Origin: Armigeres subalbatus
Lineage: Eukaryota; Arthropoda; Insecta; Diptera; Culicidae
Direction of reading: 5' to 3'
NCBI RefSeq assembly: GCF_024139115.2
Contig: NC_085140.1
Coordinates: forward strand, 416,652,283 to 416,716,282
Length of the DNA: 64,000 nt
Notes under the pieces: generated by a model
The model's database searches: none
Told to the model about the DNA's origin: nothing
Seen by the model: only the letters and a program-made list of their open reading frames with translations
Program-made: the position numbers and the translations under genes
Shown: one piece after another, positions 47,098 to 58,827 of the stretch
Numbering within the stretch: position 1 is the first letter of the stretch
Layout: each line of letters opens with the position of its first letter

Positions 47098-50000
47098 ATA
47101 AATCCAAATCCATTCCAAATCCATTCCAAATCCAATCCAAATTCAAATCAAATCCAATCCAATCCAAATCTAATCCAAATCCAATCCAAATCCAATCCAA
47201 ATCCAATCCAAATCCAATCCAAATCCAATACAAATCCAATCCAAATCCAATCCAAATCCAATCCAAATCCAATCCAAATCCAATCCAAATCCAATCCAAA
47301 TCCAATCCAAATCCAATCCAAATCCAATCCAAATCCAATCCAAATTTAATCCAAATTTAATCCAAATCCAATCCAAATTTAATCCAAATCCAATCCAATC
47401 CAAATCCAATCCAAATCCAATCCAAATCCAATCCAAATCCAATTCAAATCCAATCCAAATCCAATCCAATCCAAATCCAATCCAAATCCAATCCAAATCC
47501 AATCCAAATCTAATCCAAATCCAATCCAAATTCAATCCAAATTTAATCCAAATCCAATCCAAATTTAATCCAAATCCAATCCAAATCCAATCCAAATCCA
47601 ATCCAAATCCAATCCAAACCAATCCAAACCAATCCAAACCAATCCAAACCAATCCAAACCAATCCAAACCAATCCAAACCAATCCAAACCAATCCAAACC
47701 AATCCAAACCAATCCAAACCAATCCAAATTCAATCCAAATTTAATCCAAACCAATCCAAACCAATCCAAATTTAATCCAACCAATCCAAACCAATCCAAA
47801 CCAACCAAACCAATCCAAACCAATCCAAACCAATCCAAACCAATCCAAACCAATCCAAACCAATCCAAACCAATCCAAACCAATCCAAATTTAATCCAAA
47901 TTTAATCCAAACCAATCCAAATTTAATCCAAACAAATCCAACCGAATCCAATCCAAATTCAATCCAAACCAATCCAAACCAATTCAAACCAATCCAAACC
48001 AATCCAATCCAAACCAACCAAACCAATCCAAACCAATCCAAATCTAATCCAAACCAATCCAAATTCAATCCAAATTTAATCCAACCAATCCAAATTTAAT
48101 CCAAACCAATCCAAACCAATCCAAACCAATCAAACCAATCCAAACCAATCCAAACCAATCCAAACCAATCCAAACCAATCCAAACCAATCCAAACCAATC
48201 CAAACCAATCCAAACCAATCCAAATCCAATCCAACCAATCCAAACCAATCCAAACCAATCCAAACCAATCCAATTTAATCCCAAACCAATCCAAACCAAT
48301 CCAAATTTAATCCAAACCAATCCAAACCTAATCCAAACCAATCCAAATCCAATCCAAACCAATCCAAACCAATCCAAACCAATCCAAACCAATCCAAACC
48401 AATCCAAACCAATCCAAACCAATCCAAACCAATCCAAACCAATCCAAACCAATCCAAACCAATCCAAACCAATCCAAACCAATCCAAACCAACCAATCCA
48501 AACCAATCCAAACCAATCCAAACCAATCCAAACCAATCCAAACCAATCCAAACCAATCCAAACCAATCCAAACCAATCCAAACCAATCCAAACCAATCCA
48601 AACCAATCCAAACCAATCCAAACCAACCAAACCAATCCAAACCAACCAAACCAATCCAAACCAATCCAACCAATCCAAACCAATCCAAACCAATCCAAAC
48701 CAATCCAAACCAATCAAACCAATCAAACCAACCAAACCAATCCAAACCAACCAAACCAATCCAAATCCAATCCAAACCAATCCAAACCAATCCAAACCAA
48801 TCCAAACCAATCCAAACCAAACCAATCCAAACCAATCCAACCAACCAATCCAACCAATCCAAACCAATCCAAACCAATCCAAACCAATCCAAACCAATCC
48901 AAACCAATCCAAACCAAACCAAACCAATCCAAACCAATCCAACCAATCCAAACCAACCAACCAATCCAAACCAATCCAAACCAATCCAAACCAATCCAAA
49001 CCAATCCAAACCAATCCAACCAATCCAACCAATCCAAACCAATCCAAACCAATCCAAACCAATCCAAACCAACCAAACCAACCCAAATCAGTCAATCCAA
49101 ATCAATCAAATCCAATCAAATCAATCCAAACCAACCAAACCAATCCAAACCAATCCAAACCAATCCAAACCAATCCAAACCAATCCAAACCAATCCAAAC
49201 CAATCCAAACCAACCAAACCAATCCAAACCAATCCAAACCAATCCAAACCAAATCCAAACCAATCCAAACCAACCAAACCAATCCAAACCAACCAAACCA
49301 ATCCAAACCAATCCAAACCAATCCAAACCAACCAAACCAATCCAAACCAATCCAAACCAATCCAAACCAACCAAACCAATCCAAACCAATCCAAACCAAT
49401 CCAAACCAATCCAAACCAAACCAAACCAAACCAAACCAATCCAAACCAATCCAAACCAATCCAAACCAATCCAAACCAATCCAAACCAACCAAACCAATC
49501 CAAACCAATCCAAACCAATCCAAACCAATCCAAACCAATCCAACCAATCCAAACCAATCCAAACCAACCAAACCAATCCAAACCAATCCAAACCAACCAA
49601 ACCAATCCAAACCAATCCAAACCAATCCAAACCAATCCAAACCAATCCAAACCAATCCAAACCAATCCAAACCAATCCAAACCAATCCAAAACCAATCCA
49701 AACCAACCAAACCAATCCCAAACCAATCCAAACCAATCCAAACCAATCCAAACCAATCCAACCAACCAAACCAATCCAAACCAATCCAAACCAATCCAAA
49801 CCAATCCAAACCAATCCAACCAATCCAACCAAACCAATCCAAACCAATCCAAACCAACCAAACCAATCCAAACCAATCCAACCAATCCAAACCAATCCAA
49901 ACCAATCCAAACCAATCCAAACCAATCCAAACCAATCCAAACCAACCAAACCAATCCAAACCAATCCAAACCAATCCAACCAATCCAAACCAATCCAAAC

Positions 50001-51303
50001 CAATCCAAACCAATCCAAACCAATCCAAACCAACCAAACCAATCCAAACCAATCCAAACCAATCCAACCAACCAAACCAATCCAAACCAATCCAAACCAA
50101 TCCAAACCAATCCAAACCAAACCAATCCAAACCAATCCAAACCAATCCAAACCAACCAAACCAATCCAACCAATCCAAACCAAACCAATCCAAACCAACC
50201 AAACCAAACCAAACCAACCAAACCAATCCAAACCAATCCAAACCAATCCAAACCAATCCAAACCAATCCAACCAATCCAAACCAAACCAAACCAATCCAA
50301 ACCAACCAAACCAATCCAAACCAACCAAACCAATCCAACCAATCCAAACCAATCCAAACCAATCCAAACCAATCCAAACCAACCAAACCAATCCAAACCA
50401 ATCCAAACCAATCCAAACCAATCCAAACCAATCCAAACCAATCCAAACCAATCCAAACCAATCCAAACCAATCCAAACCAATCCAAACCAATCCAAACCA
50501 ATCCAAATCCAATCCAAACCAACCAAACCAATCCAAATCCAATCCAAACCAATCCAAACCAATCCAAACCAATCCAAACCAATCCAAACCAATCCAAACC
50601 AATCCAACCAATCAAACCAATCCAAATTCAATCCAAACCAATCCAACCAATCCAAACCAATCCAACCAACCAATCCAACCAAACCAAACCAATCCAACCA
50701 ATCCAAACCAACCAAATCCAACCAAACCAACCAACCAATCCAAACCAATCCAACCAATCCAACCAAATCCAACCAAACCAACCAAACCAATCCAAACCAA
50801 TCCAAACCAACCAACCAATCCAAACCAATCCAAACCAATCCAAACCAATCCAAACCAATCCAAACCAATCCAAACCAATCCAAACCAATCCAATCCAAAC
50901 CAATCCAAACCAATCCAAACCAATCCAAACCAACCAAACCAACCAAACCAATCCAAACCAACCAAACCAATCCAAACCAATCCAAACCAATCCAAACCAA
51001 TCCAAATCCAATCCAAACCAATCCAAACCAATCCAAACCAATCCAAACCAATCCAAACCAATCCAAACCAATCCAAACCAATCCAAACCAACCAAACCAA
51101 TCCAAATCAATCCAAATCCAATCCAAACCAATCCAATCCAACCAATCCAAACCAATCCAAACCAATCCAAACCAATCAAACCAATCCAAACCAATCCAAA
51201 CCAATCCAAACCAATCCAAACCAATCCAAACCAATCCAAATCCAATCCAAATCCAATCCAAATCCAATCCAAATCCAATCCAATCCAAATCCAATCCAAT
51301 CCA
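47098..51303. repeat. 4.2-kb array of 10/11-bp CCAAT-containing units
   Basis: Edges (47098 to about 47615 and about 51235-51303) are built mainly of the 11-mer CCAAATCCAAT. The core is mainly the 10-mer CCAAACCAAT, with 9-mer (CCAACCAAT), CCAAA and TTTAATCC variants. A second short piece lies at 51372-51402 after a unique 68-bp gap. The plus strand is C/A only with sparse T, and the minus strand has regular GG runs. Because 10 and 11 are not multiples of 3 and no unit holds a minus-strand stop, all three minus frames stay open for hundreds of codons (GLDWFGLVWI). These are not genes. Confidence 0.97.
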
Positions 51304-51782
51304 AAAAGTGATGAACTTCTTATTCCATCGAAAAAATCACTATAATAAAGAAATTTAAAAAAAAAAAATCCAATCCAAATTTAATCCAAATCCAATCCAT
51401 TCTCTATTCTCATACGTCGGAATCGATTATTTTGGACCTAGGCTTGTCACTGAAGGCCGTTGGTTAGAGAAACGTTCCGGCGGGTTGTAGAGTATCTACC
51501 AGCGCTGACCAGAAGATCGAAGAAGTTCGAGCATGCAAATGCCGTAGCAGAAGAAGACGCCGTAGTTACCACAACCTACCCAGAAACAGTTTGATCTAGA
51601 GTGAGTCGGACTAGTGATCGAGGTGTACTGAGGAGGACTCAATATTGAGACACGTAGTTGCAGTTCGCCTAAGTATTTGCCTACCTCGTGTTACCATCAT
51701 CGATACGGCTATGCAGAATCTTTTTTTTTATCCGCGTGAGCAACTTTCTATTTTTCCAATTATGTCGGATTGACTTAATTGT

Positions 51783-52229
51783 AAGACGAGCTCGGTGGTC
51801 TAGTGGCTACCGCTTCTGCCTTATAAGAAGGAGGTCGTGGGTTCAATTCCAGTCTCGTCCCTTTCCTACTTTGTATTTCTATCTTAGTTTTTTCTGTGTT
51901 TCACGTTCTACCAAAGCTATTCCTACTGTTATAACCTTCCACGCAATCCCAAAACCTCCCGTGGCACCTATGAGAGGTCGTAGAGTTCTCTGCATCTTTC
52001 TTAAGTAGGTGTCCAACAAACCATCCGTCCCCTTCCTCAGCATTCGCAAGGACGTGGCCAGGACAGATCTCGACTATTGGAGAGTGCATCGCTTCCATCT
52101 AAGAGATAGTGATTAGTCCCAAATCAATATCTGTGGTAACGGATGAAAGTGATGCTACTCTCATACAATAGTCTTGGCTTGTACCACCTACGAATTTGTG
52201 CGAATTGCTCAATGCTAATGCTAATGCTA
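51783..52229 (+). mobile_element. tRNA-derived SINE of a second family, 447 bp, (GCTAAT)n tail
   Basis: Begins AGACGAGCTCGGTGGTCTAG (A-box) and has the B-box GTGGGTTCAATTCCAG at about 51838. The body is about 370 bp and it ends GCTAATGCTAATGCTAAT. A perfect 21-bp direct repeat starting atgtcggatt (51762-51782 and 52230-52250) flanks it. The T-arm and acceptor stem do not pair well enough for a functional tRNA. Confidence 0.85.
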
Positions 52230-52762
52230 ATGTCGGATTGACTTAATTGTCACGAAATTGAACCGTAGATAAGGGCGCAAAAAAGAGCTGCTGTATTCTT
52301 GCCGTCACCGCCACTGACCATTTTCAGCCCTGCGGAAAATCTATCGGTCGAGGATCTTCTGTTCGCTCGAAATAAACAAATGCATGTCATGTGTGGCATG
52401 AAAACCGTCGAAAACTGTAGACACAATGTCGAATGTCTGACTAAGTTTCATTTGAGAGCGTGGATTAAAAAATAGGAAAACCTGCGCTCAATTTACTATC
52501 TTTATAGTGAACTGTTGCCAATCACTTGCATGTGTTGTAGTTGTAAAATTCATTGACCCGCGACAATACTTTCGATCATCATAATAATAGCATCGTAGAA
52601 GATAAGCAAGTTACACGGGATTAGACCTGTGCGCCGCCGCGCCACGCCGCCGCCGCCGGTGGTTTTACTCGCGCCGCCGCCGCCGACGATTTTGGGTCGG
52701 CGCGCCGCCGATCATAATTTGGCCACGCCGGTGACTAATCGCAATAAAAAAAATCAATTAAC

Positions 52763-52890
52763 TTAAGTCGAGTTGAGCCAAGCACAAGATTCAGTGTCTC
52801 GGCCTAATAATTGAGATCGAAATACGTATCTGTGAAGAAATACAGCGTGGTAGAGTTAATTGGAATAGTACTAAACTAGTCTTATGGAAG
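52763..52890 (+). mobile_element. Decayed arm of the foldback family
   Basis: AAGTCGAGTTGAGCCAAGCAC...GATCGAAATACGTATCTGTG...GGTAGAGTTAATTGGAAT aligns with the family, but the CTGAAGA core is lost. Confidence 0.55.
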
Positions 52891-53639
52891 TCAAAATTCA
52901 ATTTCAAATCTACCTCAAGCTATGGTGTCCCTAGGTCAGTGTAGTGACATACATTGTCTTGGTTAATTAACAAGTTGGTTGATTAGTTTGAGAGTTTGAA
53001 TGAGGATTTATCTAGTATAATAATACATAAATTGTTAAACTGATCTTTGGAATGCGTAAAGCCAAGGCCTCATTTAGTCGGGCACCTACACTTGTAAGAG
53101 ACTCGCAAAATGGGTTTGTTGTGGAGCCTGGATACACGCCCAAAGCGTCCCCATTCTTGAAGGATCTGGCATTGGTGCAGGAAAGTTATTGCAGTTAAGA
53201 AATTTAAGTTGCACATTAGTTATTTGGACATTTTTTTTTATTTATTTAAATCAACTTATTTAATCAGTTTTCTTTGTTTTAAGATTTGTGCTATTAGGAT
53301 AGTTGGCTTATAAGGCAAACTGATTTAGCAAAATAATTAAATCCCAACTGTTAATGCTTTACCGATTTTTTCTGTTCCGACTCCCGAGTAAGTAATTCAT
53401 ATTTTGAAATCAATTTCTGAACATAACTGTCAAAACCACTTGCTTAGCATCACCAAAGCAAATATTACGAGCATCAGTTAAAAACGCTACCCAGACGTAA
53501 CCCAGAACTGGGGTGTTGTCGCCTCGCTGAATAGTATTTAATCAAATTATTTAGTTAAAACGTCAGGTATTTTCAAACATAACGAAAATTTAATTTAATT
53601 TAATTGTCTTGAAATTATTTAATACTGTATTATAAAAGC

Positions 53640-56170
53640 CTTATTGTGAAATTCCTGGAATTTCGGAGAATATTCGAAGAAGTATCGTTCAAACATTCAT
53701 TTATGAATTCCTTCGAAAAATACTCCAGAAATTAGTTCGGAAATAAATCAAGAAATTTATTTGATAATTCCTTCAGATATTCCTCCGAAAAGTTCCTTTT
53801 AAAAAGCCTTAGAAGATTATTTTAAAAATTCTTCCTATTTTTTTGGGTATTCCTTCGGAGATTCCTTACAAAATTTTTCCGAAAATTCCTCAAGAATTTT
53901 CATTACGGATTTCTTCAGAAAATTCTTTACGAATTTCTTTCGGAAATTTCTTAAGGAATGCTTTCGGATTTTTTTCCAAAAATTCCTACAATCTCCTTCG
54001 GAGACTCCTTGAGGAATTCGTTTGGATGTTTCCTTAGCAATTCCTGTGAAAATTCCTTAAGGAATTCCTTAAAATATTCCATTTGTCCTTTTAAGAATTT
54101 CTTCGGAATTTTGTTGAGAATTTCTTCGAAAATTTTTCCTTTTGAAATTGTTTCGGCATTTATTTCATCAATCGCAGGAAAAAGTTTTTCTAGATATTCA
54201 TAAGGAATTAATTCAAATTTTGCCTAAGGAATTTCTTCAGAACTCCTTCAAAAAATTCTTCGGGAATTCTTCCGGTACTTCCTGCAAAAATGCCTTCATC
54301 TTGCCTAAAGTCTTTGTTTGTTTGTTGTTTGTTTTTGGATTTTTTTTTTTCGATAATTCAATAAGTAACAACGTCGCAAACAATTTCATTTTCAATAAAT
54401 TTGATAAAAAAATCTGGAGAAATCTCCGAAGGAAATCATGGAGGTTTTACGAATAATCTTTTAATGAAGTCCCTGGAGGAATATCCGAATGAATTCCGGG
54501 CGGTATTTTTTTTGTTATTTAAGAAATAAAATTATGGAGGAATTCACAAATAAGTTTTTGGAGGCGTTTTTGAAGAAATTTGTACTGGGTTTAGTGCAGC
54601 AATTTCCAAATAAACCTTTGAAGGGATTCCCAAAAGAGAACCTGCATGGATTTTCGAAAATAATTCCTAAAGGATCTTCTAAAAGATTTTTTGAAGGTAA
54701 AATATTTCCCTAAAGAATTCCTAAAGGAATTTCCAGAGGAATCGATAAAGGTATTTTTGAAGGATTTTATGATGGAATTTCCGAAGGAATTCTCAAAGAA
54801 AATTACGGAGAAAATCCTAATAGAATTTCAGAGAAAATGCCTACTGTTTTTTTTATGTAATTCCTAGGTTTCTCCAAGAATTCCTTTGGAATTTTTCTCA
54901 GTAATTTATTCGCAATTTCCTCCAGAGATTCCTTTGAAGATTCGTCCAGGGATTCCTAAGGAAATTGCCTCAAAAAGTTCTAAAAAAACTCCTCCGTAAA
55001 CGAATTCCAGAAAGTTCTTCGGAAATTCTTTCGGATATTTCTTAAAATTTACTTCGGGATTACGTCAGAATTTCCTCCACATATTCCTTTGTTTAGGAAA
55101 ACCTTAGGAAATTCGTTATGGTTCGTTCTTTTAGAAATTCCTTTGAAAATTTCTTAGAAAATTGCTTTAATAATTGCTTCATAAAATCCTTTAGGAATTC
55201 TTTTGGATATACCTGCCGAAAATCATTCGCAAATTCCTTTTGAAATATCGGCGGAAAATATTTTAGAATTCCTCCAAAATTCCTCCAGGAATTCATTTAC
55301 AGATTTCTTCGGAAATATGTTTAGTCATTGAAAGTTTGCTTAGGAATTTCTTCGGAAATTGATACGGAGGATCATTTTAGGAATTCCTTCGGATTTTTTT
55401 TTAGAATAAAAAACGTTGGAAATTTTATAGAAATTCCTCTAGGGGTTCCTTAGCAAGTTCTTTGACAACTTTTCCTGAAATTCCCATAGGAATACTTTCA
55501 GAACTACCTTGAACAATTCCTTGGGAATTTCTACGGGTAATCCTTTGAAAATTCTTTGGTAACTTTAGAAAGAAGTTCTTGGACATTTCCCTCAATAATT
55601 CCGTCACAACATTCTCCATTTCTTTTGCATTTTTTCGGGAATCACTTCATAAATAAATTCAAAGAAATTTCTTTGAAATTGCTTTTGGGAACCATTTGGA
55701 AATTGTTCTAAAAGTTCCCTAGAACATTTTTCGAAATTTACTGAAAAGATTCTTTCTGATTTTTCTGCGGCAATTCCTTCGGTTTCCTAATGTAAACTAT
55801 TTTTAAAATCGGTGTTTCCGGGCAAAATTATAAAAAACCTATACATATAATAAGCAAGGCCTGCGTGCCCAAACCTTTGTTCCTTATTACGAATAAACGA
55901 GTCTACATTAAGCAAGGTTTTGTATTTTCTTGGTGTGATTTGTGGGAAATGAGTCGTGGGATCAATAGTGAATCTTACACTAAGTTCTTTCGAAAATTCC
56001 TTCAAAAATTTTGCAAGAAGTGTCTTTATAAACTCTTTTCGCTATTCTCTCGAGAGTGCTTTTGAACCCCTTCGAAGATTTTTCCAGCAATTTCTTCGGA
56101 AATTGTTTTAGGAATTCTTTCAGAAATTATTTATACTCTTTCGGAAACTAATTTTTGAATGAAATCCTGA
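53640..56170. repeat. Degenerate AATTCCTTCGGAAATTC tandem repeat (left block; resumes 57830-58000)
   Basis: Irregular units of about 20-30 bp with the half-palindromic word AATTCC...GGAATT. The nested hAT at 56186-57794 splits the block. Reading frames such as 53843-54203 come from the repeat. Confidence 0.65.
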
Positions 56171-56185
56171 AATAATATTCTACGG

Positions 56186-57794
56186 CAGCGGTTCTCAACC
56201 TTTTTTTGAGAGGTACCCTTCGCACTTTTGCATTAATTGAGGTACCCCCTCTTGAAAGTAGGCTTCCAAGCCTCTTGAAAGAATAATTCCGAGCCTTTTG
56301 AAGGGAGGCTTCAAAGCCTACAAAAAGAAGCTTCTTAATCTCTTGAAAGTAGGCTTCCGCAGCTCTTGATAATAGGCTTCTAAGCCTCTTGTAGACACGC
56401 TTTTTAGCCGCTTAAAAAGATGATTATTTTGCATCTTGAAAGGACGCTTCTGAGCCTCTTAAAAGTATGCTTCCAAGCTTCTTGAAAGAAGAATTCCGAG
56501 CCTCTTGAGGGGAGGCTTCCGATTCACTTAAAAATAGGCTTTCGAGCTCTTCTGAGCTTTTTGAAAGAAGGCTTCTAGCCCTCTTAAAAGGAGACTTCCG
56601 AGCCTGTTGAAAGGAGCTTCTGGAAGTATGCTTCCGCACCTCTTGATAAGAGGCTTCTGAGCCCCTTGTAAAGAGGCTATCGAGCATCTTGAATGGTGGC
56701 TTTTGAGCTACTTAAAAGGATGCTTCCTATGCATTTTTAAAGGATGCTTCTGAACCTCTTGAAAGTATGCTTCCAACCCACTTGGAAGAAGAGTTCCGAG
56801 CCTCTTGAAGGGAGGTATCCGGTGCTCTTGAAAGTAGGCTTCCGGGCTGCTTAAAACGAAGCTTCCAGGCCTCTTGAAAGGAGGCTTTCGAGCCTTTTGA
56901 AAGAAGGTTTTCGAGCTTCTTGAGAGGAGGCTTCCAAGCCTCTTGAAAAGAGCCTTTTGAAAAGAACCTTCCGAGCCTCTTGAATGAAGGCTTCCAAGTT
57001 TTTTGAAAAAGGCTTCCGACCCTCTTGAAAGGATCCTTCAGAGATTTTTGAAAGAAGGCTTCCGAAACTCTTAAAATGAGGCATCCGGGTCTCTTGGTAG
57101 AAAACAAAGGCCTCTTGAAAGGAGGGTTCCGAACCTTTTGGAAGAACCCAGTCAACACAAAATCATATATGATGCAGCATAAGATGCTAGAGTGGAGACG
57201 ATATACGTACATGTTGTATGGGCCTCCACTTTAGCATCTTATTCGGCATTATATACAATCTTGTTGTGACTGGGAAGGCTTCTGAACATCTTGAAAGGAG
57301 GCATTCGAGCTGCTCTGAAGAAGGCTTCCGAGAAGCGTAGAAGAATGCTTCTTATTCTCTTGCCACAAAGCAACCAAGCTTTTCTGTAAAAAAAAGCCTT
57401 CATGCCTCTCAAACGGAGGCTTCCTAACCTTTAGATTCTAGATTTTGGTTCAAAACCATGTTTCTAACATATTTGTCAACATTTTGTTTAGATCAGGTAG
57501 ATTGCAATAAATATTTTTTTTTAATTTGCTTTTTGTCCGATTGTTTTTTTTTTTCGTTCAGCAACCCTTCATACGCTGTTCTGGTTTAGGAGGGCAGGGT
57601 TCAATAGGCTTTGGTTTACTGATCGCCATGCATATTATGTACAAGACAAAGTTTTGAAATAAAATATACACAATTATCAAAACTTTTTCAATAAGCTCCG
57701 ATTGGAATTGAAATACGTCCGCCATTATGCATTTTTGCCCGAGGTACCCCCTAGGGCCAGTGAAGGTACATATACCCCAGGTTGAGAACCGCTG
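56186..57794. mobile_element. 1.6-kb hAT element nested in the larger hAT
   Basis: CAGCGGTTCTCAACCT at the left and AGGTTGAGAACCGCTG at the right are perfect 16-bp inverted termini of the Charlie-like hAT style. The 8-bp duplication ttctacgg (56178-56185 and 57795-57802) confirms it. A further imperfect pair GAGGTACCC/GGTACCCCC lies inside. No transposase. Confidence 0.92.
56260..57430. repeat. Internal ~22-26 bp minisatellite of the nested hAT
   Basis: About 45 diverged units of the type GGCTTCCGAGCCTCTTGAAA. Interrupted at 57147-57275 by a stretch with its own inverted words (TATATGATGCAGCATAAG/CATCTTATTCGGCATTATAT). Minus-strand frames (SFQEARKPSFKRLESLLSRG) are repeat translations. Confidence 0.85.
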
Positions 57795-58827
57795 TTCTAC
57801 GGTTTTACCTGTGGTTTTACTAAAGGCATTTCCCAACGAGAACCTTAACGGTTTTTGAAAAATGCCTTCATGGAGTTTCCGCAGAATTTCTTATAGGGTT
57901 TTACAAAGGAATTTCTAATGAAACTTAGAAAAAAATTGTAGTTTCCTCCGGAAATCCCTTCAGGAACTCCACGAAGAACTTTTTTGGCATATTTTACCAA
58001 CTTTTGAGAAAAATATTCAAATATGGTTAGTCATCGTGCCAAAGTCTTATTCAGCCAGAGCTCATTTTAGTTATGTTGATCATCTATTAAGATTTGCGCA
58101 TACAAAAACGCGAGGTGGGGAGTAAACTGTCCATTGTGGTTGTCATTAGTGGACTCCATCGTGAATACCCTTCCAGGATCTAAGGGTCACAGCAGATGAA
58201 CGAAGTAGCACTGCAAATTCTCTAAATATACTAGATACGCAGCCAATCAATTATTGCCCAATTGTATATGTAACTCAAAGAATAGTAGTTAGAATTTTTC
58301 TGAAATTTAGATATATTGAGAAATAAATCGACTGGAGTTTATCAAAATCCTGAATTGGGAAAACTTTTGGAAAAAAAATATTAACAAATTAGTCCTATGA
58401 CACCGAAGTCTAATCCTCAATACTGCTCAAGGGATACGAAAAGTGAAGCAGGATTCGTTGTTAAATTTTGATTCATCAAAATCAGAGAATGGTAAAATAA
58501 TTTTAATTTGAGGTCAGGTACTTATTAGTGTCGCTGGAATGTGCTGTTTGATGATCGACAAACATAGAATATTTCAATTTTAATCCACTGAAGTCGATTT
58601 TTATACGGGGGATTCGTACGGTGTGAATCAAAACCACGTGAATTCAAAAATCCGCGTTAAAATTGCTTTTTGCCATTGATTTTTTCATCCACGCCGGTTC
58701 ACGCCGCCGCCGCCGCCGCCGATAAAAGCCAACGGCGCGCCGCCGTGACGCCGCCGCCGCCGGGGCAAAAGTGACCACTACGCCGCCGCCGCCGATTATA
58801 TGACCGGCGCACAGGTCTACACGGGAT

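Larger units (their letters stand above)
52622..58819. mobile_element. 6.2-kb hAT-type element with GC-rich subterminal repeats, non-autonomous
   Basis: Termini TAGACCTGTGCGCCG... and ...CGGCGCACAGGTCTA are inverted repeats, flanked by the 8-bp duplication cacgggat (52614-52621 and 58820-58827), as expected for hAT. About 110-120 bp inside each end are packed with GCC/CGC triplets (52630-52735 and 58690-58815), strikingly CpG-rich in AT-rich DNA. The interior has no transposase: a decayed foldback repeat, degenerate AATTCC repeats and a nested hAT element. Confidence 0.85.

Noticed and set aside
47087..51299. Very long minus-strand reading frames (up to 730 codons) rich in Gly-Leu-Asp-Trp-Phe
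   Set aside because: They are translations of the 10/11-bp array; all three minus frames stay open with the same periodic peptide, and there is no start context, domain or composition of a protein.
51785..51860. Functional tRNA gene
   Set aside because: Pol III boxes are present, but the T-arm and acceptor stem pair poorly, and the unit continues into a SINE body with target duplications.
56424..57212. Repetitive minus-strand frames with SFQEARKPSFKRLESLL-like repeats
   Set aside because: They are the translated minisatellite inside the nested hAT; unit length varies and frames break repeatedly.
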